The position numbers were made by a program, and so were the translations under genes. A stretch of DNA of 64,000 bases from contig NZ_CP026538.1 in assembly GCF_004135975.1 (NCBI RefSeq), positions 3,162,001 to 3,226,000 on the forward strand, in the 5' to 3' direction. This stretch comes from Solidesulfovibrio carbinolicus. GTDB lineage: Bacteria > Desulfobacterota > Desulfovibrionia > Desulfovibrionales > Desulfovibrionaceae. Below the pieces are notes generated by a model that did not search any database, was not told the origin of the DNA, and saw only the letters and a program-made list of their open reading frames with translations. Shown in pieces: positions 1 through 8,128 of the stretch. Positions within the stretch are counted from its first letter, which is position 1. Each line of letters begins with the position of its first letter.

Positions 1-363
1 CAGGCCGAAAACCAGCTCGTCGGGGAAGACCTTGGCCGCGCGGCCCATCTCCCCGAAAATGGGCTTGTAAACGCCGACTTGGTCGTCTTCGATGTCCACC
101 CGGCTCACGGAAACGGTGGACTCGTATTTCTTGTTGGTGATGCTGTAGGCGTGCGCCTTCATGTCCCGCACGACGCGTTCGCCCATCCACTCCCGGAACT
201 GCGGAAATTGCCCGAGCCAACCGTAAATATTGGCTTTGGAGGTTGAAGAGAGCCGCGTGGCCACCTTGTCCCATGCCGTGGGCGTCTTCTCGAACTCGCG
301 ATTGAATTCGCCGCGAAAGCCGACGCACAACGCGTCCAGAAGGCCCGGGGTGATAAGAGCCAT
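1..363 (-). CDS. Mu-like major head subunit gpT, N-terminal part (cut by window edge)
   Basis: The reading frame begins at an ATG on 363-361, directly after the TAG of the gene upstream, and stays open to the window edge (121 codons). The translation begins MALITPGLLDALCVGF and continues through FEKTPTAWDKVATRLSS and WLGQFPQFREWMGER, the N-terminal pattern of the Mu gpT major head protein. The product is the capsid subunit. A GGAGG sequence in the 3' end of the protease gene, about eight bases before the ATG, can act as ribosome binding site, so the two genes are probably coupled. The rest of the gene and the remaining morphogenesis genes lie to the left of the window. Confidence 0.85.
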   Translation of the reverse strand, partial: MALITPGLLDALCVGFRGEFNREFEKTPTAWDKVATRLSSTSKANIYGWLGQFPQFREWMGERVVRDMKAHAYSITNKKYESTVSVSRVDIEDDQVGVYKPIFGEMGRAAKVFPDELVFGL

Positions 364-1251
364 CTACAGCGCCTCCTTCCCGGCGAGGTATTCCACTTCG
401 GTCAGGCCCAAGAGTCTGGCCGCTTCCTTTTCCGCGTCGGATAAGGCGACCACGCAAGTGGGATTTTCCGTCAAGGCGACGAGGCGCTTGCCTTCCAGGA
501 ATTCGGCTTCCGTCCGGCCAAGAAGCCGCGCGGCCTCGCGGTCAGCATCCGACAGAGCGACCCGAGGTGCGCCAGTGGGGGAAGACGACGAGCCGGGACG
601 AAGTTTGCCCAGGAAGGCCCGCAGCTTTTGGGGATGCTGCGTTCCCAGGTCCACGGCCCATCCTTCCAGGGCCTTGGGCAAAATGCCCTCGGCGATGGCG
701 GCCTTGACCAGGATCGGGGCCGGGGTGTTCCCGTCCAGGTCCAGGGAGGCGGCCACGGCCATGAGGCCGTCAAGGGCGGGGGTGTTGGTGAGCCCGGCAT
801 TGATGAAGCGCCGGACCGCTCCGGTTTTGTTGTCGAACTCGAAAAAGGGGCTGATATAGCGGTATTCGCCGGAGGCGATGCAGGTCCGGGCGCGTTCGGT
901 CCAGGTGGCCTTGGCGAAAAGGCCCTGGCCGGGAAAGTAGGCAAGGGCCTGAATCCAGCCCGCCGCCGGGGCGGGTTGACCGTTTTCACGCGAGCGGAGG
1001 CTTTGGTGTTCGTAGTCCACGACGGGGCGGGCCTCGCGCGCGTCCACATCCGCAATGATGTCCGGGGCGATAGAGGCGTCCATGAACCAGACTTTCGTTT
1101 CACAGCCCTGGATATTGCCGGGCCGGCCGTCGCTCGCCGCGAATTGGCCTTCCGGGAAGAGTTGGACGTTGTAGCCCGTGGGCAACGCCTTGGGGTCCTC
1201 GGGAAGCTGGATGGCCAGCGAGGCCGTAAATTGGCCGGGATGATGTTCCAC
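364..1251 (-). CDS. Mu-like protease/scaffold gpI (phage I-like protein)
   Basis: A 295-residue protein of the Mu I (protease plus scaffold) family. In Mu-like phages it processes the head during assembly and sits directly before gpT, as here. Family-like segments are VVDYEHQSLRSRENG, PAPAAGWIQALAYFPGQGLFA and YRYISPFFEFDNKTG, with a conserved NAGLTNTPALDGL stretch following. The C-terminal part carries an internal duplication, two copies of an AARLLG-TE-EFL-GK motif, probably the scaffold tail. I take the GTG at 1251 as start because AGGAG overlapping the end of the mor gene is six bases upstream. What is odd is the position: it follows mor by only three bases instead of by the lysis and packaging block. 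Confidence 0.85.
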   Translation of the reverse strand: MEHHPGQFTASLAIQLPEDPKALPTGYNVQLFPEGQFAASDGRPGNIQGCETKVWFMDASIAPDIIADVDAREARPVVDYEHQSLRSRENGQPAPAAGWIQALAYFPGQGLFAKATWTERARTCIASGEYRYISPFFEFDNKTGAVRRFINAGLTNTPALDGLMAVAASLDLDGNTPAPILVKAAIAEGILPKALEGWAVDLGTQHPQKLRAFLGKLRPGSSSSPTGAPRVALSDADREAARLLGRTEAEFLEGKRLVALTENPTCVVALSDAEKEAARLLGLTEVEYLAGKEAL

Positions 1252-1254
1252 GTT

Positions 1255-1764
1255 CTACTCCTGATTGGTTTTCAAGGACACGGCCCCGTTTGGCGCTCTG
1301 GAGGCGCTCTCTGAATCCTGACCAACAACCCGGCGTCTTCGCCTTTCAGCCGTAACAACCCCCGGGTCCGTGCCCTTGAGAATCGACCAGATGTGGCGAT
1401 CCGAAAAATTATGCCGTCGAGCAAGGAGTTTGACGGCTTCTTGCGCCCCTATTGTGGTGCGAAGTAATTCTTCATACTCAAGACAGATGGAGACATTCCG
1501 ATGAAGCAAGGCCTCCTTGCGTCCCATCGGAATATACAGTTCGCTTCCGCCAAAAGCCCATATCAGCTTCTCGGTGACTTCCTTTCCGAGAACTGCTTCA
1601 ATGTTTTGAGGCCATGCGGACTTTCCGTTTGGAAACCGCATCGTTGTTCCGCCAAAGCTTTTGACAAGTCGAATGGTCGATTCATATCCGATATGGTGCA
1701 CAAGTTCGGACATGACGTCGCAGGCCTTACAGGCAGGGCGGTGAAGCGCTTCGCGTTGACTCAT
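1255..1764 (-). CDS. mor: Mor/C-type phage transcription activator
   Basis: A 169-residue protein matching the Mor transcription activator family, which in Mu switches on middle transcription. Visible landmarks are the dimerisation half (ELVHHIGYESTIRLVKSFGG), the FGGSELYIP strand and a C-terminal helix-turn-helix around NFSDRHIWSIL. Mor of Mu is about 129 residues. The extra tail here (ERRRRRVVGQDSES onwards) is basic and low in complexity, and may mark a rearrangement near the junction with the protease gene. The ATG at 1764 lacks a strong Shine-Dalgarno; an ATG 17 codons in is an alternative start. It follows gemA after an 85-base gap. Confidence 0.8.
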   Translation of the reverse strand: MSQREALHRPACKACDVMSELVHHIGYESTIRLVKSFGGTTMRFPNGKSAWPQNIEAVLGKEVTEKLIWAFGGSELYIPMGRKEALLHRNVSICLEYEELLRTTIGAQEAVKLLARRHNFSDRHIWSILKGTDPGVVTAERRRRRVVGQDSESASRAPNGAVSLKTNQE

Positions 1765-1849
1765 GCGAAACAGATAGCCTCACCGCCCTATATTGCGCGA
1801 GATGAAGGGATTCAGTTGGTTGGCAGAGCAGGCAAAAGAAGGGGTAAGG

Positions 1850-2428
1850 CTATGTCGCCGAAGCCATTTTCTTTGTTAAAGTGGCCAAGCGTTTGTCGAG
1901 AACGCTGATAACGGCCTGGAGTTGCCCGCGTGTAGCGTATTCCAGCCTATCCAGTCCGGTTTGACGCTTTAAAATGCCTGACGCGTAGGTCCATGGCATG
2001 AAGCGCCCCTCCAGGCGGCCAATGTCGGCAAGAAGTGCTTCAATCTTAGCCATGTATCGTTCACGGCCCTGTCCTGTCTCGTCATGCTCTATGGTGTGGG
2101 GAGCCTTTTGACGGGCGCGAGTGCCGGGACCGCGACCAGGTTTCCAGCCGAGTGACTTAAAATAAGCCACCAGCTTGTGCAGGGCGAGGACGTCCAGTTC
2201 TGCTGATGATGCAACTTCGAAACGACATTCGAGTATCGATTGATATTCATCAGGGGCAAGTCCAAGCTGTTTGCGAGCTATGTGGACCTTGGCCAGCAGT
2301 GACCTCCGGGCCTCCTCAACTTGCTTTGCCTTGTGTTCTTCTGGTGTCTGGTTTTTGATGGCATTGCGCTGCATGCGGCGAGCCTTCAATTCCCCTAGCG
2401 CCTTGGGCATTTCAAGAACGGTCGCCAT
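1850..2428 (-). CDS. gemA: Mu gp16/GemA-like regulatory protein
   Basis: A 192-residue protein of the GemA (gp16, DUF1018) family, which in Mu modulates host gene expression and DNA supercoiling. The conserved core is LLAKVHIARKQLGLAPDEY followed by a region rich in Leu/Lys (LHKLVAYFKSLGWKPGRGPG). The C-terminal half (LADIGRLEGRFMPWTYASGIL, ATRGQLQAVISVLDKRLATL) is the usual helical tail. Start chosen at the ATG on 2428 because GGGAGAA lies four bases before it; an in-frame start 28 codons upstream has no such signal. It lies between a coiled-coil protein and mor, the normal position in Mu-like genomes. Confidence 0.85.
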   Translation of the reverse strand: MATVLEMPKALGELKARRMQRNAIKNQTPEEHKAKQVEEARRSLLAKVHIARKQLGLAPDEYQSILECRFEVASSAELDVLALHKLVAYFKSLGWKPGRGPGTRARQKAPHTIEHDETGQGRERYMAKIEALLADIGRLEGRFMPWTYASGILKRQTGLDRLEYATRGQLQAVISVLDKRLATLTKKMASAT

Positions 2429-2530
2429 GATGTTCTCCCGTTGTTGCTGTGGCTGCTTGTCAAGCCGGATGAACCACCATCCGACGACCGCCCGCGTTGG
2501 GCGGTTTCGCATCAGCCTGGGAACTGGCGC

Positions 2531-3163
2531 TTAGCTCCTGAAGAAGTACGCGTCCTCAATGGGAACGTCCTTCCAGTCCATCCGCAACATGGGGATTCTG
2601 GCCAGGGAGCCGTCCCCCCAATAACCGCCGTGCGGCCTGGGGGAACCGTCGAAGGCGTAGCTGCCATTCTTGAAGCAGACGCCGCGCAGCTCCCGCACGA
2701 TGCCCGCCATATCCTGGGCGGCGTTGTTGTAAGCATTGGCCAGCACGCCAGATTTGACGCGCACGACCTCCGCTTCGTATTCTTCCAGGTCCGTGGCCAG
2801 GGCCGCCAGTTGGGCTTCGCAAGCCTGAATGGCGGTCAGGTAGGCCGCTTCCTGGTCTTCCAGAAGGCTGCGGCCCCTGGCCAAGTCGTGCAACTCCTGT
2901 TCGCCCGCTTCGATCCTGGCCGTGACGTCCGCGTAATCCCGCCCCTTGGCGATGGCGTCCTGACGTTCCAGGCGCAGGGTCTTCACGGCCTGTTCCTTGG
3001 CGTCCAAGGCCGCGAGCTTCTCCCGCGCCTCGACCAGGGAGCGCTGAAGCCCGGCTTTCTCCGCTTGCGCCGCCGCGATCTTCTTTTCGTGCTCCTCCTT
3101 TTCGTCCATGGCCTTCTGGAGCGCCTCCGGGGTGCAGGCTTCCAGCATTTTGTCAGACTTCAT
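2531..3163 (-). CDS. Coiled-coil early phage protein, function unknown
   Basis: A 210-residue protein whose first two thirds (about residues 15-140) are charged heptad-like helix, rich in Glu, Lys, Ala and Gln, predicting a long coiled coil. The last 60 residues (RELRGVCFKNGSYAFDGSP, GGYWGDGSLARIP) look globular. I do not recognise the family. GGAGGAG four bases before the ATG at 3163 supports the start. It sits in the accessory early block between MuB and gemA. About 174 bases upstream (3164-3337) are gene-free and contain a duplicated CGTTAGA motif, possibly a promoter region. Confidence 0.6.
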   Translation of the reverse strand: MKSDKMLEACTPEALQKAMDEKEEHEKKIAAAQAEKAGLQRSLVEAREKLAALDAKEQAVKTLRLERQDAIAKGRDYADVTARIEAGEQELHDLARGRSLLEDQEAAYLTAIQACEAQLAALATDLEEYEAEVVRVKSGVLANAYNNAAQDMAGIVRELRGVCFKNGSYAFDGSPRPHGGYWGDGSLARIPMLRMDWKDVPIEDAYFFRS

Positions 3164-3337
3164 GTGCTCCTCCGTTCCGTTTGTTGTTTTGCCGCCGTCC
3201 GCCGTGCTGCCCGCATAGCGTTAGAGGTCCGTTAGATTCGCGCAGATTCGACGAAAGCCCACTCTCGCGGGGACGACATCGGGAAGTCGCCTTCCGATGC
3301 TTATTTGCCCGTTTTGAACGTCCGGTTGATTGTTTGA

Positions 3338-3628
3338 CTAACAGTCTGTCCCTGTCAGGCCTTCCAAACGGGAAGCGGAACCATGCACATTGTTATTAAT
3401 ACGGAGCGACGCTTGTTCCCGTTGGGTAAAATAGTCCAAAAGATAATCTCTCGCACGTTCAAGACGCTGATAAGACTGCTTGACGACTACACTCATTCCG
3501 AGGTGTCCAGTCCTCGAGAGGATGGCTTCAGCATCAAGAACTTCTTCCAGAAATTGTAAACCAAAAATAATGTCCGAGATGTCCCCTACATGATCCAAAG
3601 GCAGTGTGTTGTTTTGTTCCGTTTCCAT
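3338..3628 (-). CDS. Small early phage protein, unknown
   Basis: A 96-residue acidic protein beginning METEQNNTLPLDHVGDI. It is predicted mostly helical (FGLQFLEEVLDAEAILSR, QSYQRLERARDYLLDYF). No family recognised. The start at 3628 is chosen because GGGGGAGGAA lies immediately upstream; the frame is open for another 50 codons without a comparable site. It belongs to the same minus-strand early operon as MuA/MuB, after the winged-helix protein (31-base gap). Confidence 0.6.
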   Translation of the reverse strand: METEQNNTLPLDHVGDISDIIFGLQFLEEVLDAEAILSRTGHLGMSVVVKQSYQRLERARDYLLDYFTQREQASLRINNNVHGSASRLEGLTGTDC

Positions 3629-3659
3629 TTCCTCCCCCTGCTTCTCAAGTTGCAAGATG

Positions 3660-4235
3660 CTATCGCTTCGCTGCGAAACGCCTCTGGCCAATTGCGAACG
3701 TTTTCCCTGTGTTTTGATCAATGACCAAGCCGCGCGCCTTATTCCAGGCTGGAGCGTCCGGCCCGGTGTTCCCGGCAAGGGTCAGCCGCCACCGTTCGCC
3801 GTGGCGTCCATCATGTTGCCGTCTCATTGAGGCGAGATACCCGGCGGCGGCCAGGGCGCGGATGTAGCCCCCTAAGTTGCTGGCCGCGTCCTTTTCTTCC
3901 CCATCGCAAAGGAGCAACATCAAATCATTGAGGCTGAAGACCTCCCTGATGCGCATGGCTCGCCATGCCTGCGCCCGGAGCGTGGACCGGTGATGAGTGA
4001 CGGCCTTGCCCATGCCGGGACCTGACTTCACTTCCTGGCCGGCGGCCAGGATTTCCAGCCCTTCCCTTGTGAGCTGGTGGCAGCCTTCCCGAGACCTCAC
4101 GAGGCCCCGCGCTACCAGGGTGATCAAATTAGCGTGAGTTTTGGCACTGGACATTTCCAGGACGGCCGCGAGCTGCCGCGTGAGCTTCGGCCCGTCCTGG
4201 AGAGCGGCCAGGACGGAAAGTCCGCGCCAAGCCAT
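3660..4235 (-). CDS. Winged-helix DNA-binding early phage protein
   Basis: A 191-residue protein starting MAWRGLSVLAALQDGPKLTR. The first 70 residues form a MarR/winged-helix-like unit (AAVLEMSSAKTHANLITLVARG then LVRSREGCHQLTREGLEIL), and residues 95-150 resemble a second winged helix (SLNDLMLLLCDGEEKDAASN, LGGYIRALAAAGYL). It probably binds DNA as a regulator of the early region; the target is not known. The ATG at 4235 lies one base after the stop of MuB, so translation is likely coupled. An upstream in-frame extension would overlap MuB by 140 bases and was rejected. Confidence 0.65.
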   Translation of the reverse strand: MAWRGLSVLAALQDGPKLTRQLAAVLEMSSAKTHANLITLVARGLVRSREGCHQLTREGLEILAAGQEVKSGPGMGKAVTHHRSTLRAQAWRAMRIREVFSLNDLMLLLCDGEEKDAASNLGGYIRALAAAGYLASMRRQHDGRHGERWRLTLAGNTGPDAPAWNKARGLVIDQNTGKTFAIGQRRFAAKR

Positions 4236-4236
4236 T

Positions 4237-4995
4237 TTAGTGCACTCCCGCCGTGCTTCTGGCCGAGCGGCGCACCGACCGAGGCGAGCAGGTCTCCCAG
4301 TTGTAGGAAAGGACCGTCCCCTCAAGCTGAGGCACGTCCACCTGCGTGAGGCCGTTGGTTTCCGCGATGCGCTCAATGGTGGCGATGATGTTGAGCACCT
4401 CCCGCATGCGCCCGCCGGAAATCCGGTGCACTTCGAGCTTGAGGGCCGGCGTCATCTCGATTTCCGCCAGCTCGTCGCACACATGGCCAACATCAACCGG
4501 CGAAGCGGGCTTGAACTCCACCACTTGGGCAATGCGGCTGAAAATCTGCTGGTAACGAGCAACCTTGCTCCTGATCCGCTCCATGCCGACAAGCACCACG
4601 GTCATTTCGGAGCGGTCGGAGAAGTCGCGGATTTTCTCCAGCACGGCGGCGTTGTTGGGCAAGGTGAATTCGGCTTCGTCGATGACCAGGGGCGTGAGGC
4701 TTCCCGCCAAACGGTCGCGCAGCACGGTGAAGAGGTCGCGCGAGGTCCCGTAAGGCTCAATGCCCGCGACCTTGGCCAGCTCCATGAGGAAATAGCGAGG
4801 CGTCCAGTCCACATTGGCCCGGAGGTAGAGCGCGCCAACCTTTGTGGCCCAATTGCTTACCACATGGCTTTTGCCGTTCCCGGGCAGGCCATACACCAGC
4901 ATCATGCCGGCTTCGGCCGCCCCCCGTTGCTCAACGGCGCGGGCAGCTTGGGTGAAACGGACGTAGTTTTCCGTCTTGACAAACTTCATGCGCAT
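4237..4995 (-). CDS. MuB-like transposition ATPase (target-DNA binding)
   Basis: A 252-residue AAA+ ATPase. Walker A is GLPGNGKS (residues 36-43) and Walker B is LVIDEAEF (around residue 105), followed by a sensor-like VVLVGMERI segment. In Mu-like phages MuB binds target DNA, gives target immunity and activates the transposase. At 252 residues it is shorter than Mu MuB (312) and lacks the N-terminal helix-turn-helix extension, a form common in other Mu-like phages. GGAG five bases upstream supports the ATG at 4995. It follows MuA by 20 bases. Confidence 0.9.
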   Translation of the reverse strand: MRMKFVKTENYVRFTQAARAVEQRGAAEAGMMLVYGLPGNGKSHVVSNWATKVGALYLRANVDWTPRYFLMELAKVAGIEPYGTSRDLFTVLRDRLAGSLTPLVIDEAEFTLPNNAAVLEKIRDFSDRSEMTVVLVGMERIRSKVARYQQIFSRIAQVVEFKPASPVDVGHVCDELAEIEMTPALKLEVHRISGGRMREVLNIIATIERIAETNGLTQVDVPQLEGTVLSYNWETCSPRSVRRSARSTAGVH

Positions 4996-5015
4996 ACAAG
5001 CTCCATCTGTTGTTG

Positions 5016-7163
5016 TTATTTCGCCGCAGCCTGGGGGAGTGATTCTCCCCAGGCTATGCCGTGGTACAGATAATGGTCGCGCAGTTCCCTGTAGCGCTCG
5101 GACTGAACGTATTTCTCAACCCAGGGATGATCCTCTGACGTCCAGCGTTCCTGGTTGTCCATCAGCCACATGTAGCGAGCATCGGGGTCCCCAAAAAGCG
5201 GACGCCGGGCAGGGTCTTGCGACGCAGTCTCGGCGGATTGTTTAACGGCGGGGTGCGCAACCAAAGGTTCAGGCTGGGGCTGTGTGATGGAGTCGGCCAT
5301 CATCGTGCAAATAGGAAGTGTCTCCGGCAACTGGATTGTTGCTCCTGGAATAATAGACTGTGCTCTCTTTTCAAGGCAACCTAATCGCTTTTTATCACGC
5401 TTCTCAATGGCCACAGCAACGGTGCTTGGCGGCTGATATGGAATGACATTTCCGTCCAATGTGGCGGTACAAATACGCTGCCCGGATTCTGTCCAGATAT
5501 AGACTTCTGACGAATCCCATATGTTATACCGCACCTCTACCCATTTTTCGTGGAAATCTTTCAATTCATTAGAAAAATACCGATGGTTGAATATACCGAC
5601 CTCTCCATTGAGAACTTTTCTACGTTCTGCCGGCATAAAAAGTTCGTCGCGGAGTTCTTCAGGCACACGGCGCGGCTCCCATCCTTCATTGCAGAAAGAT
5701 TTCCAAGCTTCGTTTGGAGAAGGGTGACGCGACCTTCCTGACATTGGATCAAATATTTTCTTTAATCCCTTGTGTGGAGTATTGTTATATTCCTCAATTC
5801 TTGCCAGGAGCAGGCACTTAAATTGCTCCCATTTCGCCATTAAAGGCGACGAACTATTCTGGTCTATATCCTTTCTGGTTTTCTTGAAGACCTTCTTTTG
5901 AGCGTCATGATCCATGTCAGCGTGTGTGCAGGTAGCAAACATTTTGGACAACGGGTCACAAATTGTTTGAACACCTCGTTCCATCAAGCCTTTGCCTTGC
6001 GGACGGCCGGGAATTGAATGCTTTAGCGTGATGCCCAGTCGGTCCATTATGCCAGTCCCCTTGGCGGTCATCAGCTGGTTTTTATATCCCGATCCATTGT
6101 CCGTGTAGAACATGGCGGGAATGCCGGCGAACAGGCAGGCCATGCGCAAAGCATCCAAGACGACAAGAGCGCTTTCGCTCAATCCCACGGACACACCCAC
6201 GCAAAGCCGCGTGACCACATCCAGGACGAACGTTACTTCGGGCTTGAAGGGCTTGCCGGTTAGGGGGTTCAGTATTTCAGCGTCGAAGGTCGTCCCATCT
6301 GCCGTATAAATGTACCCAGGAAGGTACATAGAGGCATCGCGTCGCTTGTGGGGTAGGAGCTTGAGATAGGCGTTGCCGGTTTTGCGACCTCGCTCCCGAT
6401 CCGGCACGGACATCTTCTCCAACATGCGCCGAATCTGGGACTCCGAGGGCATTGACCCGAGCCAAGCCCTCTGGAACTCCCGGTATGCTTCAGAAATTTT
6501 GGGATTTTGCGGCTTTTGGTAGAAGGGAAGGAAGGCTAAAAACCATTCCGGCACATGCTTGTCCGGGCCGGGATGCTTGGGAGCCAGGGCGAGTTCGCCG
6601 CCCTTTTCAAATGCCTTCAGCCATCTGTAGATCGTGGGGTAAGACAACCCGCGATCCGCTTTGCCGCCCACCTTGTCGTTGGCCGCAAGGGCCTTTTGCC
6701 GGATGCCCTCGTCAAGCGTTCCCTCGCGCCAGCCCTTTTCAAGAGCCAGGATGGCGTTACGCTTGGTCATCACCGTGGCCAGTCGGTAGACTTCGTTCAA
6801 GATGCCCTTGCGGGCGGTCATGATGGTCCGTTGCTTCTCCGTGAGGTGGCCGGTATTGGCGAGGTCTTGAATTACGGGATCGGCACGGAGGGTGGCGGGA
6901 CAAGTCGAAGCAGAAAGAGCCGGGGCATCACTGACGACAGCTGGTGCGGGTGCGGACTCCTGCGGGAAGGGCTTGCTTATGAGCGCCTCCCCGATAGCAT
7001 GCCGGGTGTCTTTCGGCATGGACGCAATGATCCAGGCCTTCCCCCCGCCCTGGCCGGCGCGGGGGCGGGATTGCCAGCCCTCACTTTCCGCGCGGCGGAG
7101 GATTGAGGACCTGACAGCCTTCAGGAGGTACATCAGGTCTGCTGTTGAGAGCGTCTCAAGCAT
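5016..7163 (-). CDS. MuA-like DDE transposase
   Basis: A 715-residue transposase, the enzyme that cuts and joins phage ends during integration and replicative transposition. An N-terminal DNA-binding part includes a helix-turn-helix near residues 165-190 (RGLSYPTIYRWLKAFEKGG). The RNase H-like catalytic core carries D289 (YTADGTTFD), D355 (FYTDNGSGYKN) and E395 (GLMERGVQT), matching the DDE spacing of MuA (D269, D336, E392). A beta-barrel Mu C-terminal domain follows (FNHRYFSNELKDFHEKWVEVRY) and a tail that would contact MuB. The gene looks intact; no frameshift or stop is seen. Confidence 0.95.
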   Translation of the reverse strand: MLETLSTADLMYLLKAVRSSILRRAESEGWQSRPRAGQGGGKAWIIASMPKDTRHAIGEALISKPFPQESAPAPAVVSDAPALSASTCPATLRADPVIQDLANTGHLTEKQRTIMTARKGILNEVYRLATVMTKRNAILALEKGWREGTLDEGIRQKALAANDKVGGKADRGLSYPTIYRWLKAFEKGGELALAPKHPGPDKHVPEWFLAFLPFYQKPQNPKISEAYREFQRAWLGSMPSESQIRRMLEKMSVPDRERGRKTGNAYLKLLPHKRRDASMYLPGYIYTADGTTFDAEILNPLTGKPFKPEVTFVLDVVTRLCVGVSVGLSESALVVLDALRMACLFAGIPAMFYTDNGSGYKNQLMTAKGTGIMDRLGITLKHSIPGRPQGKGLMERGVQTICDPLSKMFATCTHADMDHDAQKKVFKKTRKDIDQNSSSPLMAKWEQFKCLLLARIEEYNNTPHKGLKKIFDPMSGRSRHPSPNEAWKSFCNEGWEPRRVPEELRDELFMPAERRKVLNGEVGIFNHRYFSNELKDFHEKWVEVRYNIWDSSEVYIWTESGQRICTATLDGNVIPYQPPSTVAVAIEKRDKKRLGCLEKRAQSIIPGATIQLPETLPICTMMADSITQPQPEPLVAHPAVKQSAETASQDPARRPLFGDPDARYMWLMDNQERWTSEDHPWVEKYVQSERYRELRDHYLYHGIAWGESLPQAAAK

Positions 7164-7180
7164 AAGAAGTGCCCGGCAAG

Positions 7181-7423
7181 TTAGGCTGCCACTTGTTTTT
7201 CAAGATCAATTGGAAGGCTCAGAAATTCTTGCGGGCATCCCAAATCGACGAGCTTCTTCAGCACACGCCTATTGTTCTTTCTGCCACGAATCGTATGCGA
7301 AACCATAGAGGGGGTAATTGCTATGGACTCTGCAATAGAAGTAACGCTAATCTTGTGGCTATCAAGCCATTCATAGATGCGAAAGGACTGTCTAAGTTTA
7401 CCTGAGGCCATGCGAAGTCCCAT
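7181..7423 (-). CDS. Small helix-turn-helix early regulator (Ner-like position)
   Basis: An 80-residue protein with a clear helix-turn-helix (ISVTSIAESIAITPSMVSHT then IRGRKNNRRVLKKLVDLG). It lies immediately before the transposase gene, near where Mu encodes Ner, the early negative regulator. Its identity as Ner is inferred from position and fold only. The ATG at 7423 has GAGGAG seven bases upstream; this start makes the gene overlap the preceding one by 26 bases. Confidence 0.65.
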   Translation of the reverse strand: MGLRMASGKLRQSFRIYEWLDSHKISVTSIAESIAITPSMVSHTIRGRKNNRRVLKKLVDLGCPQEFLSLPIDLEKQVAA

Positions 7424-7871
7424 GTTCTATCTCCTCTTCAAGCCTTCTAAGGACTTTCCTTTTTTGCTTCGACTCAATACAGGCAAGGCCATAATTGCGC
7501 AGGCGTTTGTCCTCTGGCGTCATTAACTCGCAACCATGCAAGCCAAGAATTAGGCAAAATGGAGCCAGATTACCTACGGCCAAGCAGAAGATGTGAAGGG
7601 CCAGGATCGACGGTAAATGCTCACGATCCGCAGGATTTAGCCATTTGTCCAGAGTAGGCAGCGAGAGGCCCCGGGAGTTGCCAACAGTGAGCTTGACCCC
7701 GGCCGAGGCGGCAATGCCGTTCATGCGGTCAAGAACCTGCTCGCGCGAAAGGATTGGCCGGGCCTCAGATAAGGCGTGTTGCATGGCGACCTTGATGGTG
7801 GCGTTGAACCCAGCCAGTTTGGCCTGGGCATCGCCATGAGTGAGAAGGGAGAGCTGGATTTCTCTGCTCAT
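7398..7871 (-). CDS. First early phage gene, unknown
   Basis: A 157-residue basic protein, the first gene transcribed away from the repressor. A stretch around residues 40-80 (LSREQVLDRMNGIAASAGVK, LPTLDKWLNP) could be a DNA-binding helix-turn-helix, and a hydrophobic helix follows (HIFCLAVGNLAPFCLILG). I do not recognise a named family. Its place next to the operator region suggests an early regulator. It overlaps the next gene by 26 bases. Confidence 0.55.
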   Translation of the reverse strand: MSREIQLSLLTHGDAQAKLAGFNATIKVAMQHALSEARPILSREQVLDRMNGIAASAGVKLTVGNSRGLSLPTLDKWLNPADREHLPSILALHIFCLAVGNLAPFCLILGLHGCELMTPEDKRLRNYGLACIESKQKRKVLRRLEEEIEHGTSHGLR

Positions 7872-8128
7872 AATTCGCCATCCACCGAAAATCCCATTTG
7901 CCGTCCAATCCTTGCCGCTACGAGGACGTTGACCCGCTCCCGAGAGGCAGGTATGGTCAATTCATGCCGGGTCACAAAGTGACTGGGCATAGATTTGCCC
8001 AAAAAGTGGAAATGGTCAATTAAAAATTAACGCAACAGTTCTGAAAATAGGAAAATTTGCTTTTTCCTGAAATACTCAACGGTTAACGGTAATACGGGTA
8101 TGCAACGCTTTTAGGACGGAAGGATTGC
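7872..8128 (-). promoter_or_regulatory. Divergent early/repressor control region
   Basis: These 257 bases separate the plus-strand repressor from the minus-strand early operon and are AT-rich. They contain a perfect palindrome GTCACaaaGTGAC (7971-7983), an inverted repeat GGGCA-N6-TGCCC (about 7985-8000) and a 10-base direct repeat ATGGTCAATT at 7953-7962 and 8012-8021. Read on the minus strand each direct repeat contains TTGACC, a possible -35 box. Such symmetric elements are expected for repressor operators. GGAAGGA just before 8129 is the repressor Shine-Dalgarno. Confidence 0.55.
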
